Below are positions 1 through 5,152 of a DNA stretch of 5,152 nucleotides, piece after piece. The notes under the pieces are model-generated. The model had not been told where the DNA came from and searched no databases. It saw nothing but the letters and a program-made list of their open reading frames with translations. Source of the DNA: an uncultured Flavobacteriaceae bacterium (GTDB lineage: Bacteria; Bacteroidota; Bacteroidia; Flavobacteriales; Flavobacteriaceae); contig CAJXEG010000105.1 in assembly GCA_913052425.1 (NCBI GenBank), positions 1-5,152 on the forward strand. Direction: 5' to 3'. The position numbers were made by a program, and so were the translations under genes. The stretch's first letter is position 1, and each line of letters starts with the position of its first letter.

Positions 1-20
1 ATATCTTCTAAAAAAGTCAT
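1..20 (-). CDS. Possible 5' end of a divergent gene (very weak)
   Basis: On the minus strand an ATG at 20-18 opens a frame reading MTFLED to the window edge. It is preceded by an A-rich stretch (taaa before ATG), as is common at Bacteroidota starts, and it would be divergent from the regulator gene with an 86 bp spacer. Six codons cannot identify a product, and an open frame this short is expected by chance, so this is only a flag for anyone joining this window to its left neighbour. Confidence 0.2.
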
Positions 21-106
21 TTTAGGTATTAAAATTGTAGCTAAATAGATATTTTCTTAAATATTATTAAATTTTTTGCTTAATTTCGATCAAAAATCTA
101 ACAATT

Positions 107-586
107 ATGAATAAGGTTAAATTAGATGAAATCGATCATCAAATTTTGGATATCCTTATAGACAATACCCGCGTCCCTTTTACGGACATTTCTAAGCGAC
201 TGTTTATCTCAGCAGGTACAGTTCATGTAAGGGTTAAAAAAATGGAAGAAGCCGGGATCATTAAGGGTTCATCGTTGAATCTGGATTATGTGAAACTGGG
301 CTATTCTTTTATAGCTTACATTGGTATTTTCTTGGAAAAAACTAAAATTATTAATGATGTAATTAAAAACCTAAACGATATTCCATTTGTGACAGTAGCT
401 CACATTACAACAGGTAAGTTCAACATCTTTTGCAAAGTGAGGGCGCATGACACCAAGCATGCCAAAGAAATTATTTTTATGATTGATGATATAGAGGGCG
501 TTTCCAGAACTGAAACCATGATTTCTCTTGAAGAAAGCATTAATGATAAAAAAAGGTTAATGCACAGAATTTTTAATGAATTATAA
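107..586 (+). CDS. Lrp/AsnC family transcriptional regulator
   Basis: A 159-residue DNA-binding regulator of the feast/famine (Lrp/AsnC) family. The N-terminal winged helix-turn-helix is at about residues 6-55: LDEIDHQILDIL is followed by the helix pair around DISKRLFISAGTVHVRVKKM and the wing EEAGIIKG. The C-terminal RAM (ligand-binding and oligomerisation) domain is at about residues 68-145, with the effector-loop motif TGKFNIF at 102-108 in the place of the family's TGxxD. Length is normal for the family. The first Met fits the usual family N terminus and no earlier in-frame start is needed. There is no Shine-Dalgarno sequence, as is normal for Bacteroidota. Family members bind DNA as dimers or octamers and sense amino acids. 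The effector and targets here cannot be read from sequence. ppc follows after 24 bp with no recognisable promoter between, so co-transcription is likely. The sequence strongly resembles a regulator widely conserved in Bacteroidota (from memory). Confidence 0.95.
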   Translation: MNKVKLDEIDHQILDILIDNTRVPFTDISKRLFISAGTVHVRVKKMEEAGIIKGSSLNLDYVKLGYSFIAYIGIFLEKTKIINDVIKNLNDIPFVTVAHITTGKFNIFCKVRAHDTKHAKEIIFMIDDIEGVSRTETMISLEESINDKKRLMHRIFNEL

Positions 587-610
587 ATCATAATACACCG
601 ATAACAGCTG

Positions 611-3199
611 ATGGCTCGAAAACCTAAAATCGAAAGATTTAATGAGAGTGTTCTCTCAAAATTCCAAATCTACAACAGTCTTTTTCTCACCCTTCCTTTT
701 GATTCCATCAGAAACACATCGGTTCTGATCCCCCTTTTTGCAGATCACTGCAAGAACTGCTATGATCAGAAATTAGATCCTCGAGAAATCACCTCTAGTT
801 TCTTTAGCAGATATCTTCCCGAATACGACGAAAAAGAACAGATTGATTTGCTTTTTCGTTTTATACAATATATTGAACGTCAGGTGGTTCTGTTCGATGC
901 CATTGAGGATGCTGCTTTTGGATTTGTCAATAACATGCACGGCAGGGGGACCATTCGTCATATCAAAGAAGATGCTTCAGATAACCTCAAAGTCGATGAG
1001 CTAAAAGATTACCTCAATCGGTTTAAAGTCAGAATTGTACTTACCGCCCATCCCACCCAATTTTACCCGGGTAGCGTTTTGGGCATTATCAATGATTTGG
1101 CCAAAGCAATTGACGCGGGGGAGTTGGAAACCGTCAAGTTATTGCTTACCCAATTGGGTAAAACCAAATTCTACAAAAAAACAAAACCCACGCCCTTTGA
1201 TGAGGCCGTCAGCTTAATCTGGTATCTGGAAAATGTGTTTTATCATTCCGCCAGTACCATCTACACTTATATCAAAAGGCATATTTTTAATAAAGCAGCT
1301 TTGGACAATTCCATTTTTGACTTTGGGTTTTGGCCAGGAGGCGACCGAGATGGAAATCCATATGTTACGCCCGAAATCACTCTTAAAACCGCAGAAAGTC
1401 TGAAGTTTTCTATTCTGAGAAACTATTTTAGGGAGATCAGAAAGATGAAACGCAGCCTTACTTTCAATGGTTTGGAAGAAAGGCTCGATGCCCTTGAAAG
1501 TGACCTCTATGCTACCTTGTTTTCAAAGAAAAAGCCCGATTACTTTAATATTGAGTACTTCGAAAAGGCGTTGGACGAAATTCACCAGATCATAATCAAC
1601 CAAACAGACGGTCTATATGAGTCTTTGATTTTAGATTTAAAACATAAAGTGAAAATATTTGGTTTTCACTTTGCCAGCCTGGACATCCGTCAGGATTCCA
1701 GAATCCACAAAGAGGTGTTTGATGAGATTTTTTCTCATCCCCAGATCAGAAAGTATGTAGAAGGTTTGCCTGAAAATTTTGATGAGTTGGATACTGCCTC
1801 CAGACACAAAGTTTTGACCACGCTCAAAGGAGATGTGCCTTCTGATATTTTTGAAAACACCATCACCAAGGAGACATTGGGAAGCATTCGCGCCATGCGG
1901 GTCATTCAGCAACGCAATGGTGAACGTGGTTGTAATCGTTATATCATCAGTAATTGTCAGACCATTGACAACATCCTGGAGTTGTTTGCCCTGCACAAAA
2001 TATGCAATTGGGATCACCCCACCGTCGATATCATTCCGCTTTTTGAGACCATTCCAGATTTGAAGGTTTGCGAGAAAATAATGCAGACCCTTTACGAAAA
2101 TGAACAATACAGAAAACATTTGGCTTCTCGTGGAGACAAACAAACTGTTATGTTAGGTTTTTCTGATGGCACCAAGGACGGCGGTTATTTTATGGCCAAT
2201 TGGAGTATTTACAAAGCCAAAGAAGATTTAACCGCCCTATCTAACCGCTATGGTATTAGTGTTGCTTTTTTTGATGGAAGAGGAGGCCCACCGGCCAGAG
2301 GGGGAGGGAACACTCACGAATTTTATGCTTCTATGGGCAAAAAAATCCAAGCCGATGATATTCAGTTGACCATTCAGGGACAAACCATCAGTTCCAATTT
2401 TGGCACCAACGATTCCTGTCAATACAATCTAGAACAATTGCTCAGTTCAGGGATTCAAAATCAGGTATTCAACTCAGAGAGAAATGTCCTTTCTTACGAA
2501 AACCGTAAGACCATGAACCAACTGGCCGATCATAGTCACCAAATCTATCAAGATTTTAAGGCTCGGCCGGAGTTTATCCCTTATTTGGAAGAGATGACCA
2601 CCCTAAAATATTACGCTAAAGCAAATATAGGAAGTCGACCCTCTAAAAGAGGTAGCTCTAAAAAACTTGAATTCTCTGACTTGAGGGCCATTCCATTTGT
2701 GGGAAGCTGGAGTCAATCCAAACAAAATGTTCCGGGATTCTATGGCGTAGGTACCGCCCTCAAATCTTTTGAGGATAAGAACCAATTCGACAAGGTTACC
2801 CAATTGTATCAACAATCTTCTTTCTTTAGAACCTTAATTGCCAACAGTATGATGAGTTTGACCAAGTCGTTTTTTGCCTTAACGGCATACATGCAAAACG
2901 ATAAACGTTTTGGGGATTTTTGGAATTTGATTCACAATGAGTTTAAACTGACTCAGGAAATGATTCTAAAGCTTACTGGATTTGAAGAATTGATGGAAAA
3001 TGAGCCTGCCGGAAAGGCGTCTATCAAGATAAGAGAAGAGATTGTGCAGCCTTTGCTGACCATTCAGCAGTCTGCCTTGATGACCATTTTGGATGCCAAA
3101 AAATCAGGGGATATGTCTGAGGAAACAATGCAGCTGTACGAAAAAATGGTAACACGCTCCTTGTTCGGAAACATCAACGCGAGCAGGAACTCTGCCTAA
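611..3199 (+). CDS. ppc: Phosphoenolpyruvate carboxylase (divergent Bacteroidota type)
   Basis: Carboxylates PEP with bicarbonate to give oxaloacetate and phosphate, the cytosolic anaplerotic reaction feeding the TCA cycle and aspartate-family amino acids. At 862 residues it is close to bacterial enzymes (about 880). Landmarks in order: TAHPTQ at 145-150 (H147 equals catalytic His138 of E. coli), FWPGGDRDGNPYVT at 240-253, FGFHFASLDIRQDS at 350-363 (R360 equals Arg396), PLFET at 476-480 (E479, metal ligand), GFSDGTKDGG at 516-525 (D519 metal ligand, K522), the glycine loop DGRGGPPARGGG at 555-566 (R557, R563), and RAIPFVGSW at 692-700. Residues matching the aspartate-inhibitor site appear present (R563, K752, R808, N860), so feedback inhibition by aspartate is plausible. 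Oddities: D555 stands where E. coli has His579, the first signature lacks the usual Arg after HPTx, and the protein ends RNSA rather than RNTG/QNTG. The gene follows the regulator by 24 bp, and its stop overlaps the convergent aroB stop. Equivalences were aligned from memory. Confidence 0.97.
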   Translation: MARKPKIERFNESVLSKFQIYNSLFLTLPFDSIRNTSVLIPLFADHCKNCYDQKLDPREITSSFFSRYLPEYDEKEQIDLLFRFIQYIERQVVLFDAIEDAAFGFVNNMHGRGTIRHIKEDASDNLKVDELKDYLNRFKVRIVLTAHPTQFYPGSVLGIINDLAKAIDAGELETVKLLLTQLGKTKFYKKTKPTPFDEAVSLIWYLENVFYHSASTIYTYIKRHIFNKAALDNSIFDFGFWPGGDRDGNPYVTPEITLKTAESLKFSILRNYFREIRKMKRSLTFNGLEERLDALESDLYATLFSKKKPDYFNIEYFEKALDEIHQIIINQTDGLYESLILDLKHKVKIFGFHFASLDIRQDSRIHKEVFDEIFSHPQIRKYVEGLPENFDELDTASRHKVLTTLKGDVPSDIFENTITKETLGSIRAMRVIQQRNGERGCNRYIISNCQTIDNILELFALHKICNWDHPTVDIIPLFETIPDLKVCEKIMQTLYENEQYRKHLASRGDKQTVMLGFSDGTKDGGYFMANWSIYKAKEDLTALSNRYGISVAFFDGRGGPPARGGGNTHEFYASMGKKIQADDIQLTIQGQTISSNFGTNDSCQYNLEQLLSSGIQNQVFNSERNVLSYENRKTMNQLADHSHQIYQDFKARPEFIPYLEEMTTLKYYAKANIGSRPSKRGSSKKLEFSDLRAIPFVGSWSQSKQNVPGFYGVGTALKSFEDKNQFDKVTQLYQQSSFFRTLIANSMMSLTKSFFALTAYMQNDKRFGDFWNLIHNEFKLTQEMILKLTGFEELMENEPAGKASIKIREEIVQPLLTIQQSALMTILDAKKSGDMSEETMQLYEKMVTRSLFGNINASRNSA

Positions 3200-3209
3200 T
3201 CTCGTTGAT
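3173..3209. terminator. Possible stem-loop across the convergent ppc/aroB stops
   Basis: The arms ATCAACG (3173-3179) and CGTTGAT (3203-3209) are perfect complements. They enclose a second stem, GCAG (3183-3186) with CTGC (3192-3195), around a 5-nt loop. Both stop codons (3196-3199) lie inside the structure. A two-stem fold at the meeting point of two convergent genes could act as a bidirectional terminator. No T-tract follows on the + strand (the flank is AAAAAT), and only a short GTTT follows on the - strand, so this is not a canonical intrinsic terminator. Confidence 0.3.
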
Positions 3210-4278
3210 AAAAATCGAATGCATCTGAAAGCTTTTCGGATGGAACCTCAATATCGATTGCCGGTTGTCCCAGTGCATGAAGTAATACGAATTTTACTTT
3301 ACCGTGACTGTTCTTTTTGTCGTATCTCAATAAATCTATGATGGCGGCCAGATCGTCTTTGGTAAAACTTGATTTGGAAAAAATTCCAAGAAATACTTTT
3401 TTGATCTCTTCAGCCACTGTCAAATCAAGCCTACACAGTTGGGTGGCCAAATAAGCCTCGGTAATCATTCCTATGGCAATGGCTTCACCGTGGAGTAGGG
3501 TTATTTTTTTTGGGTTGTTCAGGCAATGGGTTTCAATGGCATGTCCCAGTGTGTGTCCAAAATTGAGAATTTTCCTCAAATTCGACTCGTAAAGGTCTTC
3601 GCTAACCACTGTATTTTTTATTGAAACCGAGTGATGAATATAATCTTCTATATCACTGTTTTCTAGTGACTTGTATTGAGAAAGCTGTTCGAAATAGTCC
3701 TTGTCTCGGATGATGCCATGCTTTAACATTTCAGCATACCCACTCTTGTATTCGTTTTCCGGTAAAGTATTTAAGTACTGTGGATCAATGATGACCATCC
3801 TGGGATGGGTAATGATCCCAATTTGGTTTTTTAATCCCCCCAAATCCACTCCTGTTTTTCCTCCCACAGAAGCATCTACCATCGACAATAGGGTGGTGGG
3901 GACATTTACAAAATCAATCCCCCTTTTGAATGCTGCTGCAACAAATCCACCAAGATCTGTGACTACGCCACCTCCTAGGTTGATTAAAAGGCTTTTTCGA
4001 TCCGCACCCAAATCAGAAAGCTTTTGCCATACATCTTGGCATGTTTCCAGGTGCTTGTTTTCCTCACCGGCTTTGATCGTAAGAACATCTACATTTTTTA
4101 AATCTGTAAAATATTTCAAAAATACCGGCAGACAGTGTATTTCAGTGTTATTATCCACCAAAATAAATATAGAGGAATAGTTTTCTGTCTTCAGTAATAA
4201 ACCGAGCCCACTATAGGCCTCATCTGAAAATAAAACCTTGTAACCTTTCCCCCTAATTGCTGATAATGTCTTTTTCAT
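3196..4278 (-). CDS. aroB: 3-dehydroquinate synthase
   Basis: Converts DAHP to 3-dehydroquinate with release of phosphate, the second step of the shikimate pathway to aromatic amino acids, in the cytosol, using NAD+ and a divalent metal. At 360 residues it has the family's normal length. Visible features: the NAD-binding glycine motif NLGGGVVTDLGGFVA (100-114), the active-site stretch PTTLLSMVDASVGGKTGVD (127-145, K141), and three metal ligands, E183 (in SGYAEMLKHG), H242 (in NFGHTLGHAIE) and H263 (in LLHGEAIAIGM). The N-terminal half carries the Rossmann-like fold and the C-terminal half is helical. All hallmark residues are present, so it should be active. The upstream gene ends 45 bp before its ATG, so it is probably transcribed with the tsaE cluster, although the gap could hold its own promoter. 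The start has no Shine-Dalgarno. The stop TAG overlaps the ppc stop on the opposite strand. Its pathway and Ppc draw on the same PEP pool. Confidence 0.97.
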   Translation of the reverse strand: MKKTLSAIRGKGYKVLFSDEAYSGLGLLLKTENYSSIFILVDNNTEIHCLPVFLKYFTDLKNVDVLTIKAGEENKHLETCQDVWQKLSDLGADRKSLLINLGGGVVTDLGGFVAAAFKRGIDFVNVPTTLLSMVDASVGGKTGVDLGGLKNQIGIITHPRMVIIDPQYLNTLPENEYKSGYAEMLKHGIIRDKDYFEQLSQYKSLENSDIEDYIHHSVSIKNTVVSEDLYESNLRKILNFGHTLGHAIETHCLNNPKKITLLHGEAIAIGMITEAYLATQLCRLDLTVAEEIKKVFLGIFSKSSFTKDDLAAIIDLLRYDKKNSHGKVKFVLLHALGQPAIDIEVPSEKLSDAFDFYQRD

Positions 4279-4323
4279 GTTTGTAAAAGTAAAACATTAG
4301 ATTGAATTGCTAATCGGTCTTTA

Positions 4324-4686
4324 TCATTGGCTTCGGTAGTCGAGTAAAAGTACCTCAACCGTCTTTTCACAATTCTCTACGGTTATCGAAATGGGCTTAT
4401 CTGCCCAAAAACCATTGATAAAATACACTTTACAACTGTCTTTTTGGGTATTGCTTTTTCCAAAATCAACACTTGCTTTATTGAGAAAAGCCTGAAATTC
4501 TATGGAATCAAAAGCTGGACTTAGCTTGTTTTGTTGTTTCCATGATTTTTTGGAGAGATTACGGATCACCCTGTCATTTGGACCATAGTTGCAACTTGTT
4601 TTTTTACCTTTAAAAATTAGTGATAAAAAAATCAATCCAATTGAAAAACCTATTAAGTAGAAACCCAGTCGATACAACAATTTCAT
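4324..4686 (-). CDS. Uncharacterised single-TM protein coupled to tsaE
   Basis: A 120-residue protein of unknown function. Residues 8-25 form one clear hydrophobic membrane segment after a short basic N terminus (MKLLYR). A basic patch KGKK (26-29) follows, then a soluble domain with three cysteines (C32, C85, C106) and the recognisable stretch SCNYGPNDRVIRNL (31-44). Positive charge on both sides of the segment leaves topology undecided, and there is no signal-peptidase or lipobox motif. From memory it resembles small Bacteroidota proteins with a GKKxSCxYGPNxR motif, some annotated as DUF4258-containing. I am not certain of that assignment. Its ATG overlaps the tsaE stop as ATGA (4 nt), which suggests translational coupling and supports both this start and the reality of the gene. 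aroB follows 45 bp later. The sequence shows no enzymatic motif. Confidence 0.85.
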   Translation of the reverse strand: MKLLYRLGFYLIGFSIGLIFLSLIFKGKKTSCNYGPNDRVIRNLSKKSWKQQNKLSPAFDSIEFQAFLNKASVDFGKSNTQKDSCKVYFINGFWADKPISITVENCEKTVEVLLLDYRSQ

Positions 4687-5093
4687 ACGTATACAATTTT
4701 TATGGTTCTAGATTGATCTTCATTTATACTGAGAGTTACCTTGATATGAGGGGGCAACATGGATCGGATCCTTTCTCCCCATTCAATAAGGCAATAATTA
4801 TCAGATTCCAAGTATTCCTCTGTACCTATATCCATTGCTTCGTCTATGTTTTTTAGTCGATAGAAATCAAAGTGATAAATAACTCCTTTAATAGGGCTGA
4901 AGTAGTGATTGACAATGGAAAAGGTAGGGCTAGAAATGGGATCGGTAACGTCCCATTTTCTGCATAATTCTGAAATTAGGGTTGTTTTTCCCGCTCCCAT
5001 TGGACCATCAAAACAGATGATAGCAATTTTCAAATGTGTTTCTAAAAAATCGACCGCCTGGTCGATTTGATCCAAATTAAACCGAAATACCAT
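4683..5093 (-). CDS. tsaE: tRNA t6A biosynthesis ATPase TsaE
   Basis: The P-loop ATPase subunit that works with TsaB and TsaD in bacteria to transfer threonylcarbamoyl to A37 of ANN-decoding tRNAs (t6A), in the cytosol. At 136 residues it is slightly shorter than many homologues (about 140-155) but complete. Walker A is GPMGAGKTT (30-38, K36). The conserved SSPTF switch is at 54-58, the HFDFYRL motif at 74-80 (D76), and LIEWGER at 102-108 (E104-W105). The start at 5093 gives the usual short beta-strand plus helix before Walker A, and the next in-frame Met (M32) lies inside Walker A, so it is excluded. The probable porX stop is 15 bp upstream, and the TGA overlaps the next gene's ATG. A promoter-like sequence lies immediately upstream and a hairpin with a T-tract lies within codons 9-17, both described separately. 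The porX-tsaE adjacency is familiar in Bacteroidota from memory. Confidence 0.96.
   Translation of the reverse strand: MVFRFNLDQIDQAVDFLETHLKIAIICFDGPMGAGKTTLISELCRKWDVTDPISSPTFSIVNHYFSPIKGVIYHFDFYRLKNIDEAMDIGTEEYLESDNYCLIEWGERIRSMLPPHIKVTLSINEDQSRTIKIVYV
5044..5068 (-). terminator. Intrinsic terminator-like hairpin inside tsaE
   Basis: Read on the minus strand, a perfect 9-bp inverted repeat (AAATCGACC, 5068-5060; GGTCGATTT, 5055-5047) closes on the tetraloop AGGC. Its descending arm runs into six consecutive T residues (5049-5044). This is the shape of a Rho-independent terminator in the direction of porX and tsaE transcription. It lies about 40 nt past the porX stop and covers tsaE codons 9-17 (QIDQAVDFL). 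It could end porX transcripts, act as an attenuator melted by ribosomes on tsaE, or be a coding coincidence from the IDQAVD residues. Confidence 0.45.
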
Positions 5094-5097
5094 ATTG

Positions 5098-5128
5098 CAA
5101 ACTTAACACTATCGTGGACGCATTACAA
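5098..5128 (-). promoter_or_regulatory. Bacteroidota-type promoter for tsaE
   Basis: On the minus strand TTG (5128-5126) is followed after 20 nt by TAAGTTTG (5105-5098). This exactly fits the Bacteroidota primary-sigma consensus, a TTG -33 element and TAnnTTTG -7 element about 17-23 nt apart. The -33 part lies in the last codons of the upstream gene and the -7 part in the 15-bp gap. Only four bases separate the -7 box from the tsaE ATG, so initiation at the usual distance would give a leaderless or near-leaderless mRNA. It is predicted from consensus only. Confidence 0.5.
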
Positions 5129-5152
5129 CAAAAGGAATGATCATTTCCTCCA
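5109..5152 (-). CDS. porX: C-terminal end of a probable PorX-like response regulator/PglZ protein (partial)
   Basis: Only the last 13 residues and a TAG stop are present; the gene runs off the right edge. The visible tail reads EEMIIPFVVMRPR. A SLEEMIIPF-type ending matches the C-terminal edge of the alkaline-phosphatase-like PglZ domain found in PorX (CheY-like receiver plus PglZ), the regulator of type IX secretion genes in Bacteroidota. The position supports this: from memory, a PorX-type gene commonly sits directly upstream of tsaE in this phylum. The stop is 15 bp before the tsaE ATG on the same strand. The identification rests on a very short peptide plus context, so another PglZ or alkaline-phosphatase superfamily protein is possible. 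Confidence 0.55.
   Translation of the reverse strand, partial: EEMIIPFVVMRPR

Noticed and set aside
43..54. AAATAGATATTT near-palindrome as an autoregulatory operator for the Lrp/AsnC protein
   Set aside because: The arms are only 5 bp of pure A/T in very AT-rich DNA, symmetry stops at once outside them, and it does not match a known Lrp-family site.
81..88. TAATTTCG as a -7 promoter box for the regulator gene
   Set aside because: It differs from TAnnTTTG in the last triplet, and only a TTA (57-59) lies at suitable spacing upstream. In a stretch this AT-rich such matches are expected by chance.
1721..1739. Perfect 7-bp hairpin GATGAGA / TCTCATC with a T5 loop inside ppc
   Set aside because: It has no T-tract after the stem, lies mid-gene, and encodes ordinary family sequence (DEIFSHP); probably a coding coincidence.
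1637..2143. 168-codon open frame on the minus strand inside ppc
   Set aside because: It lies antisense to strongly conserved PEPC coding sequence and its translation has no recognisable domain; a shadow frame.
3701..4180. 159-codon open frame on the plus strand inside aroB
   Set aside because: It is antisense to the aroB core motifs and has no recognisable domain; a shadow frame.
4284..4313. TTA-N19-TACTTTTA just upstream of aroB as a separate promoter
   Set aside because: Both elements miss the consensus G (TTA for TTG, TTTA for TTTG). It is possible but too weak to list as a feature; the 45-bp gap otherwise shows nothing clear.
4620..4856. 78-codon open frame on the plus strand across the tsaE/small-gene junction
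   Set aside because: It overlaps two well-supported minus-strand genes and its translation resembles no known protein.
1..5152. Mobile element, CRISPR array, tRNA/rRNA or defence system
   Set aside because: I saw no direct-repeat arrays, transposase motifs, long terminal inverted repeats or tRNA-like cloverleaf; apart from short gaps and the 106-bp left end, the window is filled by ordinary chromosomal genes.

Overview
The window comes from a Bacteroidota chromosome, most likely a Cytophagales-type (Cytophaga/Flexibacter-like) lineage. This rests on four things: moderately AT-rich DNA, translation starts without Shine-Dalgarno sequences, a TTG-N20-TAnnTTTG promoter of the type used by the Bacteroidota primary sigma factor, and protein sequences typical of the phylum (an Lrp/AsnC regulator, a divergent PEP carboxylase, a small membrane-anchored protein beside TsaE, and what looks like the end of a PorX-type regulator). 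Genus and species cannot be read from this sequence.

Layout. Positions 1-106 are very AT-rich and intergenic, with only a doubtful divergent gene start at the extreme left edge. Two genes follow on the + strand: an Lrp/AsnC regulator (107-586) and, 24 bp later, phosphoenolpyruvate carboxylase (ppc, 611-3199). The rest is on the - strand, read from right to left: the last codons of a probable porX (5109-5152), tsaE (4683-5093), an uncharacterised single-TM protein (4324-4686, overlapping tsaE by 4 nt as ATGA), and aroB (3196-4278). The ppc and aroB stop codons overlap by 4 nt tail to tail, so the two convergent units meet with no spacer.

How the genes relate. Ppc makes oxaloacetate from PEP, and the regulator just upstream carries an amino-acid-binding RAM domain, so a link between amino-acid status and anaplerosis is plausible but not shown. 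AroB is the second step of the shikimate pathway, whose first step also consumes PEP. TsaE is the ATPase of the tRNA t6A machinery. The neighbouring PorX-like gene would belong to type IX secretion control. This is a housekeeping region with no mobile element, CRISPR array, RNA gene or defence system, and I see no clear new system in it.

The items most worth a second look are regulatory or biochemical. One is a perfect hairpin plus six-T tract lying inside the first codons of tsaE, directly downstream of a good promoter that would give an almost leaderless mRNA. The others are a PEP carboxylase with several substitutions in otherwise near-invariant catalytic loops, a hairpin spanning the overlapping ppc/aroB stop codons, and the uncharacterised gene coupled to tsaE.
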